A stretch of DNA of 64,000 nucleotides, taken from NCBI GenBank assembly GCA_902493585.1, contig CABUPZ010000006.1, forward strand, positions 4,204 to 68,203, written 5' to 3'. Shown here piece after piece: positions 16,901-23,306 of this stretch. The first letter of the stretch is position 1, and every line of letters begins with the position of its first letter. A program made the translations under genes and the position numbers. The notes beneath the pieces are model-generated. The model saw only the letters and a program-made list of their open reading frames with translations. It was not told the origin of the DNA and ran no database searches. Origin of the DNA: an uncultured Fusicatenibacter sp. (GTDB taxonomy: Bacteria; Bacillota; Clostridia; Lachnospirales; Lachnospiraceae).

Positions 16901-19183
16901 AGCTTCCACATTCGGCATTACGAATTCCATCTCACAGTTAGACCCAAATCCACCTCTTTCCATCAACAGCACTGTAATTGTATGAGTTTCTTCCAGATAA
17001 GATTCTCCGCCTTCCTTTACCTCATTTCTAGTAACATCACCATTAGTCTTAGCTTCTATAATATCCCAAAGATCAACCGTATTCGGATATGCTGTTAACC
17101 ACTGACTATAGTTTTTACCTACGTCATTTTCTGGATATCCGGAATGAAGGCCACCCATATCAAGAATTAATTCCCCATCCAAAAATACCCAAAGATCATC
17201 ATCCCCATTAAAGGAATACTTTAGATCACCGACATAATCACCGATTTTGAATGTGAAATCATACCGCATTGCAAAATACCAGTTGTGCCACCCGCCGTCA
17301 TCACTTCCGCCATATTTCGTTCCATCGGTCACATCCATCGGCCAGAAATTTGTTCCGGCTGTTGCCACAGTCATTCCATCTTTAGTCTGTGCAGCTGTCA
17401 GTTTATAGTAATTTCCGCTTCTATCAAATGCCAACTGGTAATCTTCATCATATATGGTTTTTCCATCAACATCGCTTGAAGTAAAATATCCAGGTTCGTC
17501 CGGATTAAATACTACATTTTCATATTTTTCACCTGTTAATCCACGGATAATACCTTGTTTTATCGGCTGACTCTCTGAATCATTCCAGTTGATGTTATAG
17601 GAACCACTTGTCTGCCCCCATACAGTTTTTCCCGGAACATAATACGAATACCGCAGACCCGTCTCGTTACTCTGCCCCATCATAATGCGATTCGAGTCAT
17701 CGGAACCTGCCGGATAATTACTGTCTTCATTAATACCATTAGTTGTTACATTTTCTGTATAAGAGTATTTTCCATCACCAAGGTAAGTGCATGTTTTCCA
17801 ATTATATATAAATTCGATACCTATCTTAAAAGAATACTCTTTATCTCCTCGACCGCTCCGCCTCTCAAATAAACAGTTATTATAATAATAACCTGTATAA
17901 GTTTTTGAACCCGCCCTTATGCTTATATATTCATTGGTTTTAAAATTTTTTTCTACCGGCTTTGTTTCTGTACCTGATATTTCATAATCAAAGAACGTAG
18001 TTCCGTTTGTATATGTACCCTTCGTTTCTGTATAATAACACCGGATAGTCACATCACTTGAAACAATATTATCTCCATCTTTTAATTCAGCTCCATCCGT
18101 CCAGTTACCATATTGATTATTACGATATACCACCCGATCAAGGGAATAATTTTCATCCTCTTTCGTAAATTCTGTAATCTTTCCATCTAAATACCCAGCA
18201 GCAACCTGATAGCTTGAAGTCCTGTATAACTGAGTTTTCTCATTTCCTTTTTCCAGATAATGTTCAATTGTTACATTGATATTTTCATCGCCATTATTTA
18301 CAATGACATAAGTTGAAAAATGTGTTGTCTGGAATTCCGCATCAGCTTCTGTCTCAGTTGTCGCTTCCATGTTCGTGGCAGCCGAATTATCATCTTCCAC
18401 ATGATAAACAGAAATTCCTGTTTCCGCATCGTATCCGGTATTTTCAAACTTCACTGTAACGGTTCCGTTTGGCTGAATCTCCACACCGTTATGGTAAAAT
18501 TTAATATCAAATGCCATCATATCCTGAATGGTTGTTTTATTCTCAATAATATCATCCGCAATGGCATCTTCTATTTCCTGAAGTTCTGTCTCAGACTCAA
18601 TCTTTGTAACGGAAAGTTCAGCATCTGCAGGTAATACATCTGCATTTTCCTCTGTCACAATTACTTTTACTTCATCTATCGTTTTTTCAAATGTCATAAT
18701 TTCATCTGCAAGAATTGCTGTATCAACCGGTTCTTCGGTCGGAACCGGTGTTGCTTCCGGTGTTATCTCCGGTGCTTCCGTCACTTCCGGTGCCTGTGTC
18801 GGCTCTGCGGTTACTGCCGGCGTCTCGGTCGGAGCCGGTGTTGCTTCCGGTGTTGTCTCCGGCGCTGCAGTCACTTCCGGCGCCTGTGTCGGTTCCACTG
18901 TTGTCTGCGGTGCTTCCGTCGGCGCTGCGGTCACTTCAGGAACCTGCGTGGGTTCCGGTGTCGCTTCCGGAGTTGCCTCTGGCGTTGTCTCAGACAGAAC
19001 CGCAGGCGTATCCTGCACGGCAGCTTCCGTCTGTGCCTCCTGTACATTCTGCAGATCGCCTTCCGGCGCAACGGCTGCCGGCTCTTCCGTTCCTGACGAC
19101 GCAAAAATAAAACTGCTGTTGCTCAGCGCAATCACCATGCAAAGCACAACTGCCAGCATTCTTTTCTTCCAATTACTTTTCAT
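13931..19183 (-). CDS. Giant LPXTG-type adhesin with VWA, fibro-slime and Cna-B domains (pilus tip)
   Basis: A 1750-residue surface protein and probable pilus-tip adhesin. After the signal peptide (end FIFASSG) comes a Pro/Thr/Glu repeat stalk (about 55-155). A fibro-slime/PA14-like domain follows around 580-720 (NGDDDLWVFLDGELILDMGG), then a Cna-B domain (about 770-865). The VWA domain (about 915-1205) has a MIDAS site DTSKS and LLTDGAPN. More Cna-B-like domains lead to the sorting signal LPSAGG, a membrane helix and KRKEVLGK. VWA domains of tip pilins bind host proteins. The ATG lies six bases after AGGAGG and overlaps the end of the small gene before it. The central part is very AT-rich, while both ends are not. 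Confidence 0.92.
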   Translation of the reverse strand: MKSNWKKRMLAVVLCMVIALSNSSFIFASSGTEEPAAVAPEGDLQNVQEAQTEAAVQDTPAVLSETTPEATPEATPEPTQVPEVTAAPTEAPQTTVEPTQAPEVTAAPETTPEATPAPTETPAVTAEPTQAPEVTEAPEITPEATPVPTEEPVDTAILADEIMTFEKTIDEVKVIVTEENADVLPADAELSVTKIESETELQEIEDAIADDIIENKTTIQDMMAFDIKFYHNGVEIQPNGTVTVKFENTGYDAETGISVYHVEDDNSAATNMEATTETEADAEFQTTHFSTYVIVNNGDENINVTIEHYLEKGNEKTQLYRTSSYQVAAGYLDGKITEFTKEDENYSLDRVVYRNNQYGNWTDGAELKDGDNIVSSDVTIRCYYTETKGTYTNGTTFFDYEISGTETKPVEKNFKTNEYISIRAGSKTYTGYYYNNCLFERRSGRGDKEYSFKIGIEFIYNWKTCTYLGDGKYSYTENVTTNGINEDSNYPAGSDDSNRIMMGQSNETGLRYSYYVPGKTVWGQTSGSYNINWNDSESQPIKQGIIRGLTGEKYENVVFNPDEPGYFTSSDVDGKTIYDEDYQLAFDRSGNYYKLTAAQTKDGMTVATAGTNFWPMDVTDGTKYGGSDDGGWHNWYFAMRYDFTFKIGDYVGDLKYSFNGDDDLWVFLDGELILDMGGLHSGYPENDVGKNYSQWLTAYPNTVDLWDIIEAKTNGDVTRNEVKEGGESYLEETHTITVLLMERGGFGSNCEMEFVMPNVEASEPVITTTPRADVEFTKTDENETALPDVEFTLYSDSEYRNVIDTAVSGADGKIEFSGLKAGTYYMKETDTPDGYISSGPWTITVTAEEGATSATYKIEGDGALKTDNGDYQIVNQTFSTSIEVDKKVEVVDYDERTYQITLSAKSVLNSIIKQGEPVDVVLAFDTSKSMEFPADLKKVASDGRVRDLNENETYYYIRPTSAATVYQITYSDGNWWYADSSNKNNKTEIKSTSDILNTRDKYDFYQQVGTKTRLDYLQEAASSFVDNLYKLSDENRVGLITFAENVNGGDGKIELAALSNNYNILNSRLSNMYDLTASGTNQYKALTEAKKMLDDNTSANEKYVILLTDGAPNWKNDNGKQENIDDCWNDIESAAEEIRNSGATLMPLGVGIGYVDIGADKEGSPLASEKLAGIASTDKNGEPYYYNTDNASDLEGLFSNMFTTIVSGLPVDNVTITDVIDPRFELVGETTGTYSNGIITWSDVTLPYAMEGSNGWTVSFIIKAKDEFMGGNVIPTNGSESGVSGNGTTVPFPQPAVNVKSLELQVPSVEETIFLGDSVNVAENVAKIKQVLAEKVESDVSKGEEATFEIQEDCRLTGGDILTLLNNGTFSKDYSFENTNDVVGTFTYSLTKTATMKPQGTDYNENFASNAVGDDKESYTLTVTYTPKTDRSSDGYVYDASQPNVYGEQSQVRTATGTYVLNVIAGTINIVKKLDEASSEAQTFTFTVSSGNITKNVSITIDVGQTEGTLSPYEQAALSDLPRGTWTITETPAAGYTIKSLESSQSTNCYMSKQNNEITFTLGNNSDNEDVIAKKTYAEGIYGEAVFTNEQVMTDWRIVKVSASNHTTLLGGAEFTLASEGKTYYGKTDKDGVIDWYEAEDRTGTPVTDFNPGTYTFKETKAPAGYMLSEAEWTVVLSENGLKSIKAGDSPVASEMEGTTYQFKFENEVLYDLPSAGGSGIFWYLISGTAFMMAASLILYRMKRKEVLGK
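18720..18985 (-). repeat. Pro/Thr/Glu-coding tandem repeats in the adhesin
   Basis: Degenerate repeats encode units such as PEVTAAPTEAP and TTPEATPAPTETP. They form an extended wall-spanning stalk and are prone to changes in copy number. Confidence 0.7.
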
Positions 19184-19385
19184 GGCTTCCTCCTTCCGCT
19201 TCATCCAAAGCGCTTTCTATCAGTTTAATCAATTCCAGAGCACTCCGGAACTGCTGCTTTTCGTTCTTGTCTACCCATGTGACCGTTCCCTGCCAGGTGG
19301 CATTCTGCCGATTGTAAATGTTCAGCAGGAACGTTCCGCGTTTTGCTGTCGTGGAATTCTTCACAATGATCCGAGCCTCCTTCAT
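19173..19385 (-). CDS. Small conserved protein of the RQNATWQGTV family
   Basis: A 70-residue protein I do not recognise. Its core RQNATWQGTVTW, followed by FRSALELIKLIESAL, is shared with the end of the 148-residue protein upstream (RQNATWQGTVVW, FRSALELIILLDNAL), so the two are paralogues. There is no signal peptide or membrane helix, so it should be cytosolic. The stop overlaps the start of the giant adhesin, which suggests coupled translation and a regulatory or assembly-control role; that is inference. The ATG at 19385 has a GGAGG inside its own first codons, so the real start may be an ATT or GTG six to seven codons later. Confidence 0.65.
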   Translation of the reverse strand: MKEARIIVKNSTTAKRGTFLLNIYNRQNATWQGTVTWVDKNEKQQFRSALELIKLIESALDEAEGGSHEK

Positions 19386-19661
19386 TTATTTTCCTATGAT
19401 AGTAGTATTGTACAAAAGCAGGCGTTACAAAAAGCATTACACTCATTAACATTTTTTGATTTCTTTTATTTTTTTCATTTTTCTGTAATGATTCTGCGCT
19501 GCCAGAACCATCTGCCTTACATTTTTGTCTCACAGGAAATGCAGTCCCCCTGCAAAACGAAAAAAAGAGCATTCCCAAAAGGAACACTCTTTCCGTTACA
19601 AACCTGTAATTCTGTTTCTTCTATAAATATAATAAGAAATCTTTCGTACCGCCTTCTTCCC
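19386..19661. other. Intergenic region at the head of the adhesin-pilin run
   Basis: It holds the terminator of the upstream gene and about 170 AT-rich bases before the small paralogue gene. I see no confident -35/-10 pair here. A minus-strand TACAAT near 19407-19412 lacks a good partner. The adhesin run may be read from here or from the regulator promoter upstream. Confidence 0.5.
19558..19592 (-). terminator. Terminator after the 148-residue paralogue gene
   Basis: On the minus strand AAAGAGTGTTCC pairs with GGAATGCTCTTT (two mismatches) and is followed by a run of Ts. It separates the regulator transcript from the adhesin run, at least partly. Confidence 0.75.
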
Positions 19662-20108
19662 TCACACGTTGGCCAGTGCATTGTCCAGCAGGATAATCAG
19701 TTCCAGCGCACTCCGGAATTCTTCCTCCTGTTCCTGCTCCTTCCAGACCACCGTGCCCTGCCAGGTCGCGTTCTGCCGGTACTGAACATAGACATAAAAC
19801 GTCGCGCACTCTCCGCGCTCTGCCATGACCGCCTCCCGGTCCAGCACTTGTTTCTGCTCCCGCTCTGGCGTCTTCCGCTTTTTCTCTTCCGAAAAGTTTC
19901 TCAGCATGACGGAAGCTTCCGGAAAATGAAGGCTGTTATACAGAGATTCCATCTGCCGCAGAAGCTGTACCACGTTGTCAAACCGCTGCGGCGTTTCTTC
20001 ATAATAATGGTAGATTCTCCCTCCGATCTCCCCCTGAACACTCCGGTCCACGCAGATATTGATCAGATTCGGAATCGATGCCCCGGTCTGTATCCGGATT
20101 CCGCTCAT
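19662..20108 (-). CDS. Conserved protein with C-terminal RQNATWQGTV domain
   Basis: A 148-residue cytosolic protein without a recognised family. The N-terminal 60 residues are a separate part. The C-terminal 50 residues match the small protein downstream almost motif for motif (RQNATWQGTV, FRSALELI). The middle is charged (EEKKRKTPEREQK). It follows the split BTAD regulator by 24 bases and has AGGAG nine bases before its ATG, so it is probably co-expressed with it. The repeated presence of this domain beside pilus regulation and adhesin genes points to a locus-specific role, not established here. Confidence 0.7.
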   Translation of the reverse strand: MSGIRIQTGASIPNLINICVDRSVQGEIGGRIYHYYEETPQRFDNVVQLLRQMESLYNSLHFPEASVMLRNFSEEKKRKTPEREQKQVLDREAVMAERGECATFYVYVQYRQNATWQGTVVWKEQEQEEEFRSALELIILLDNALANV

Positions 20109-20132
20109 ACTCTCACACTCCTGCCCTGTCTC

Positions 20133-21062
20133 TTAATTCCAGTGAAACTCATTTCTTCGGAAATGCAGCCGTGAATTTTCGTTCTCCACGTCTGCGACCG
20201 ATGAGGCGTAATATTCCAGATTCTGCTTCCATGACCGGTGACGAGCGGAAAAATTATCCAGAATTCTCCGGAAGATGGCTTCACAGTTTTCCTGGTTGGT
20301 TCCCACCAGAAGGATCAGAAACTGTGACGGACTGTATTTGGTAAAGGAATCTCCTCTGCGGAGACTGCGTTTGATCGCCAGATGCAGATCTGAAGCCATA
20401 ACCTCCAGTTTTTCCCGGCTTTCCAGCGGATTTCCCTTGCCGTCGGTCAGCGAGCAGATCATCAGAAAGACGGACTGGCCGTTCCGCTCGATAATCCGGC
20501 GGATCAGACGGTAGCCGTCCCGGAAACTCGGAAGAGAACAGTAAAACGCCCCGTTCTCATACTCCGCTTCCTTCAGGCCTTCCTTGATCTCTCCCACCGC
20601 CTGATATTTTCTGCTCATCTTGGCACTCATCTCTTTGAACTGATCCATCATTTTTTCGGAAGGGATGATCCCCAGTTCCTCAAAAAACATCCTGGAAGTT
20701 TCCTCATAGAATTGGTACGCCTCTTTATAATGATTCATGCACATCAGCGCATCAATCTTCAGCGACTGCCATTCATCAAACGGGTAAATCTCCGACGCTG
20801 CCGTGGTCAGTTCGACGATCTGCTCATACTCCCTCTGCCGCTTCAGATATTCGCATACCTTGACCAGCGCCTCCCCGTACATTTCTTTATACCGTACACT
20901 GTTGACGATGACCCAGTCTTCCCCGGACAATGCCGGAAGAAATTCCCCACGGTAAAGACGGCAGGCTCGGTAAAGGAGGTCCATCTTCTGCCGCTCCTCC
21001 GTTTCCTGCTCCGCCTTCTGCAGCAAGTCTAAAAAGTCCGCCACGTCCACATAGACTTTCAT
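20133..21062 (-). CDS. C-terminal part of a split BTAD/SARP-type regulator
   Basis: 309 residues. The first 140 or so carry the bacterial transcriptional activator (BTAD) helical repeats (LLYRACRLYRGEFLPALSGEDW, then YKEAYQFYEETSRMFFEELG). The last 130 resemble a nucleotidyl-cyclase/GGDEF fold with a degenerate site (LRRGDSFTKYSPSQFLILL). BTAD proteins normally carry a DNA-binding winged helix at the N-terminus. That part lies upstream in another frame. The DNA just before the ATG, read in the frame of this gene, encodes IENGIYRWDSP, the conserved sequence that leads into BTAD, so the gene once continued upstream. The ATG overlaps the upstream stop as ATGA, so a two-protein version may still be made. 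Confidence 0.75.
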   Translation of the reverse strand: MKVYVDVADFLDLLQKAEQETEERQKMDLLYRACRLYRGEFLPALSGEDWVIVNSVRYKEMYGEALVKVCEYLKRQREYEQIVELTTAASEIYPFDEWQSLKIDALMCMNHYKEAYQFYEETSRMFFEELGIIPSEKMMDQFKEMSAKMSRKYQAVGEIKEGLKEAEYENGAFYCSLPSFRDGYRLIRRIIERNGQSVFLMICSLTDGKGNPLESREKLEVMASDLHLAIKRSLRRGDSFTKYSPSQFLILLVGTNQENCEAIFRRILDNFSARHRSWKQNLEYYASSVADVENENSRLHFRRNEFHWN

Positions 21063-21346
21063 CGGACTGTCCCAACGATAAATTCCATTTTCAATCTATG
21101 TACAGTAACCCGAAGATTATTGGCGACATTCGAAAGTTCCTCTCTGCCAAACAGATCCTCCAGCAGCTCGGTGCGGGGGATCCCCACCCGATCTCCACGC
21201 CTGCAGAAGCTTTCGTGCAGCAGGATCTGCAGCAGCTTTACAGCCTTGGTAGCCGTATTGCGCTTAAAAGAAACGCTCTGTTCTCCATATGTCATGGAAA
21301 ACCGTCCCAACATAGATACCTTTAATTCAGGCAACTCCTTTTCCAT
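21059..21346 (-). CDS. N-terminal winged-helix part of a split BTAD/SARP-type regulator
   Basis: The 95-residue product has the DNA-binding half of a SARP-like regulator: LKVSMLGRFSMTYGE, then TKAVKLLQILL and NVANNLRVTVHRLK, which is the OmpR-type winged helix found before BTAD domains. It then runs out of frame (MEFIVGTVR) and stops. About 15-20 residues that normally join VxRLK to ENGxYRWDSP are absent, and the frame changes at the join, so an internal out-of-frame deletion is the simplest reading. The ATG with GGGAG nine bases upstream is preferred. The protein would bind DNA without its BTAD half unless both parts associate. Confidence 0.72.
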   Translation of the reverse strand: MEKELPELKVSMLGRFSMTYGEQSVSFKRNTATKAVKLLQILLHESFCRRGDRVGIPRTELLEDLFGREELSNVANNLRVTVHRLKMEFIVGTVR

Positions 21347-21471
21347 ATCTTTCTCTCCCTGTTTACACCAAAAAGAACCTGACATCCCCTCGGTTCTGCG
21401 TTCTTTGCTATGTCTTTCCCTTTGCTGCCTTCAGGTCTTTTCAGGTAATTGAAAAACATCATATTGATTTT

Positions 21472-21500
21472 ATTTTAGACATTAAGAAAATATTTGTCAA
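21472..21500 (-). promoter_or_regulatory. Predicted sigma-A promoter of the pilus-locus regulator
   Basis: On the minus strand a perfect TTGACA and TAAAAT are 17 bases apart, about 125 bases before the start of the regulator. Confidence 0.7.
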
Positions 21501-21532
21501 TAACATCTGTTCTTGTTTTTCCGCACAAGAAA

Positions 21533-21657
21533 GAATCCTGCTTTGCAGGATTCTCCGCCTGCGGCGGGTCGCACAAGCGACATCTTCCACTCCGCCGCAG
21601 TGCGATCCTCGCGGAGCGTTTTTATTTCATAGGAAAGCAATTTCCTATGAAATAAAA
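21533..21657. repeat. Highly structured palindromic element
   Basis: Three nested or adjacent stems occupy 125 bases. The first is GAATCCTGC-TTT-GCAGGATTC. The second is a GC-rich cruciform with CTGCGGCGG / CCGCCGCAG arms around GTCGC-ACAA-GCGAC. The third is a perfect 17-base stem, TTTTATTTCATAGGAAA, closed by GCAA. No gene overlaps it. It resembles a REP/BIME-like or small MITE-like intergenic element more than a simple terminator. Confidence 0.65.
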
Positions 21658-21696
21658 AATACCGGCAACGCAGATCACTTTCTCCATTGCCGGTAT
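21653..21696 (-). terminator. Terminator of the sugar isomerase/epimerase gene
   Basis: On the minus strand ATACCGGCAA pairs with TTGCCGGTAT and is followed by TTTTTT. Confidence 0.85.
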
Positions 21697-21716
21697 CTCT
21701 ATTTGATTTTTACCGA

Positions 21717-22679
21717 TTATTCAGCTTTTTCTTTGGCTTCCTCTGCTTCTTTCTTCACAGCCTCTGCCATACCTTTCATGTAAGCCAGGTTATTCTCCAG
21801 TTTCACTTTCGTCTCTTCCTCATTGGAGAAGTCCTCGATGGAAACCGTTCCGTCATATCCGAATTTGTTCATCACGGAAAACAGACGTTTCAGATCCGCC
21901 ATACCTTTTTTCAGCGGACACCACTGACGTTTCCATTTTGCCGCGCCCAGCTCATCCTCTCCGTCCGGAACGAGCACCCCGTTTTTAATATGGATATGCG
22001 CAATATAATCGCCCAGCAGTTCGAAACTCTTCTGGTATTCCTCAAATCCTTCGTTTACCATATTGCCCGGATCGAAGATCAGTCCGAAATATTCCGGATC
22101 AAATCCTTCCAGCGCGCGGTATGCTGCGCTCGGGCTTGCGATCATGGTATCCATATGGATTTCAAGAACGACTTTTACATTGTATTTGCGTGCATACGGA
22201 TCCAGTTTTTTCAGATCCTCGCGCATACGGTCGAACAGTACCGGATACGGCGCCTCTGCCTTTGCCGGATCATACGGAACCAGGCCTGCACGGACCTGTC
22301 TGCATCCGATGGCGTTCGCTGCTTCCATCACGCTGACCAGCTTCTCGGTATCACCCACTGCCAGATAGGTAGTAAGTCCAAAGATCTCAATGCCTGCGGC
22401 ATCACACAGTTCTTTGGCTTTCAACGCCTCCTCTTTGATGTTTTCCAGAGACAGGGTACTTCTGTTATTCCCCCAGTATCTTTGCTCATACGGAATCTTC
22501 GGATCGTCCTCTGACGGAGCCGAGATTTCCTCCTGGAAGCAGGTATCCCAACGCTCATACGGTTTCTTGATCTCCGCTACACGCCATTCAATTCCCGTAT
22601 AGCCCAGTTCTTTCAAAAGTTCTACCGATTTCTCCGGGCTGTATTCCGGCATACTTACTGAAAATACTCCAAACTTCAA
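21717..22679 (-). CDS. Sugar phosphate isomerase/epimerase family protein (TIM barrel)
   Basis: A 320-residue xylose-isomerase-like TIM-barrel protein. The N-terminal strand KFGVFSVSMPEYSPEKSVEL, the strand LEIHMDTMIASPSAAYRAL and the metal-ligand pattern LIFDPGNM, then IAHIHIKNG and TVSIEDFSNEEE fit family PF01261, which isomerises or epimerises sugars and keto-polyols using divalent metal. The substrate is not evident. I chose TTG at 22679, ten bases after GGAG, giving MKFGVFSV; a GTG three codons earlier is only one base from the site. It is a single gene with its own terminator. Confidence 0.85.
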   Translation of the reverse strand: MKFGVFSVSMPEYSPEKSVELLKELGYTGIEWRVAEIKKPYERWDTCFQEEISAPSEDDPKIPYEQRYWGNNRSTLSLENIKEEALKAKELCDAAGIEIFGLTTYLAVGDTEKLVSVMEAANAIGCRQVRAGLVPYDPAKAEAPYPVLFDRMREDLKKLDPYARKYNVKVVLEIHMDTMIASPSAAYRALEGFDPEYFGLIFDPGNMVNEGFEEYQKSFELLGDYIAHIHIKNGVLVPDGEDELGAAKWKRQWCPLKKGMADLKRLFSVMNKFGYDGTVSIEDFSNEEETKVKLENNLAYMKGMAEAVKKEAEEAKEKAE

Positions 22680-22782
22680 AACATCCACACTCCTTTTGTT
22701 TAATTTGCTGAAACTTATAACTCTATTCTACTCTATTTGTACAAAAAAGACAAGCCAAAAGAGAATTGTTTTGAATTTAATG

Positions 22783-22810
22783 GTAACCGTTCAGCTGGCT
22801 GAACGGTTAC
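22783..22810. repeat. Dispersed palindrome copy b (perfect)
   Basis: GTAACCGTTCAG-CTGG-CTGAACGGTTAC: two perfect 12-base arms. It is the best copy of the family in this window. Confidence 0.85.
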
Positions 22811-23056
22811 ATTTAATGGGAACTGTTTTCGGCCGTTCTTCTATATTTAGATTCAATCTTTCTATATCTTGTGGTGCCAAATTGTTTGTAATTTTCTGAC
22901 TTTTATGATCAACTTTTGTCGCTTATTGACTATAAAAATGTCAATAGTTTTCCCCATTTATTTTTCCAAAATCTTCATTTCTCCATTGTGAACAAAACGC
23001 GTGTTCTGATTTTTCTTATGTAAATCTGTGAAAAACGAGCGTTTTTCGGTGGACAA

Positions 23057-23119
23057 TGTGGATAACTCCGTGTATAACTTTACTTTTCAATGATTTTCAG
23101 GGATTTCCACTGTGGATAA
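23057..23119 (-). promoter_or_regulatory. Pair of perfect DnaA boxes
   Basis: TGTGGATAA (complement TTATCCACA) occurs at 23057-23065 and 23111-23119 in the same orientation, in AT-rich DNA, with further near matches just after (ATGTGGGGAA, TTGTGGGCAA). No replication genes adjoin, so this is a DnaA-binding site candidate rather than an origin call. Confidence 0.5.
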
Positions 23120-23223
23120 CTTGTTAATAACATGTGGGGAAATTGTGGGCAATTTTCGACAGCATATGACACTCTGATTTTTTTTCTTATTCTTTGTGCA
23201 TTTTGAATAATCACCGTTCTGAA

Positions 23224-23285
23224 TCGTACATCGAAAAAGAAAAACCCTGCCGGATAACATTGGATGTCTCTGATTCGATGTACGA
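23224..23285. repeat. Long inverted repeat downstream of trxB
   Basis: TCGTACATCGAA at 23224-23235 and TTCGATGTACGA at 23274-23285 are perfect 12-base arms around a 38-base loop. It lies 21 bases past the trxB stop and may end its transcript or bind a protein. Confidence 0.55.
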
Positions 23286-23306
23286 GTCCATGTTATGAAC
23301 GGAACA

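Larger units (their letters stand above)
22680..23306. other. 627-base intergenic region with palindrome, DnaA boxes and long inverted repeat
   Basis: No gene is supported here. It contains one perfect copy of the dispersed palindrome, an AT-rich stretch with two perfect DnaA boxes, and a 12-base inverted repeat next to trxB; each is listed separately. Confidence 0.7.

Noticed and set aside
22880..23200. Chromosome origin (oriC)
   Set aside because: Two DnaA boxes and AT-rich DNA are present, but there is no dnaA, dnaN or rpmH nearby and no larger box cluster.
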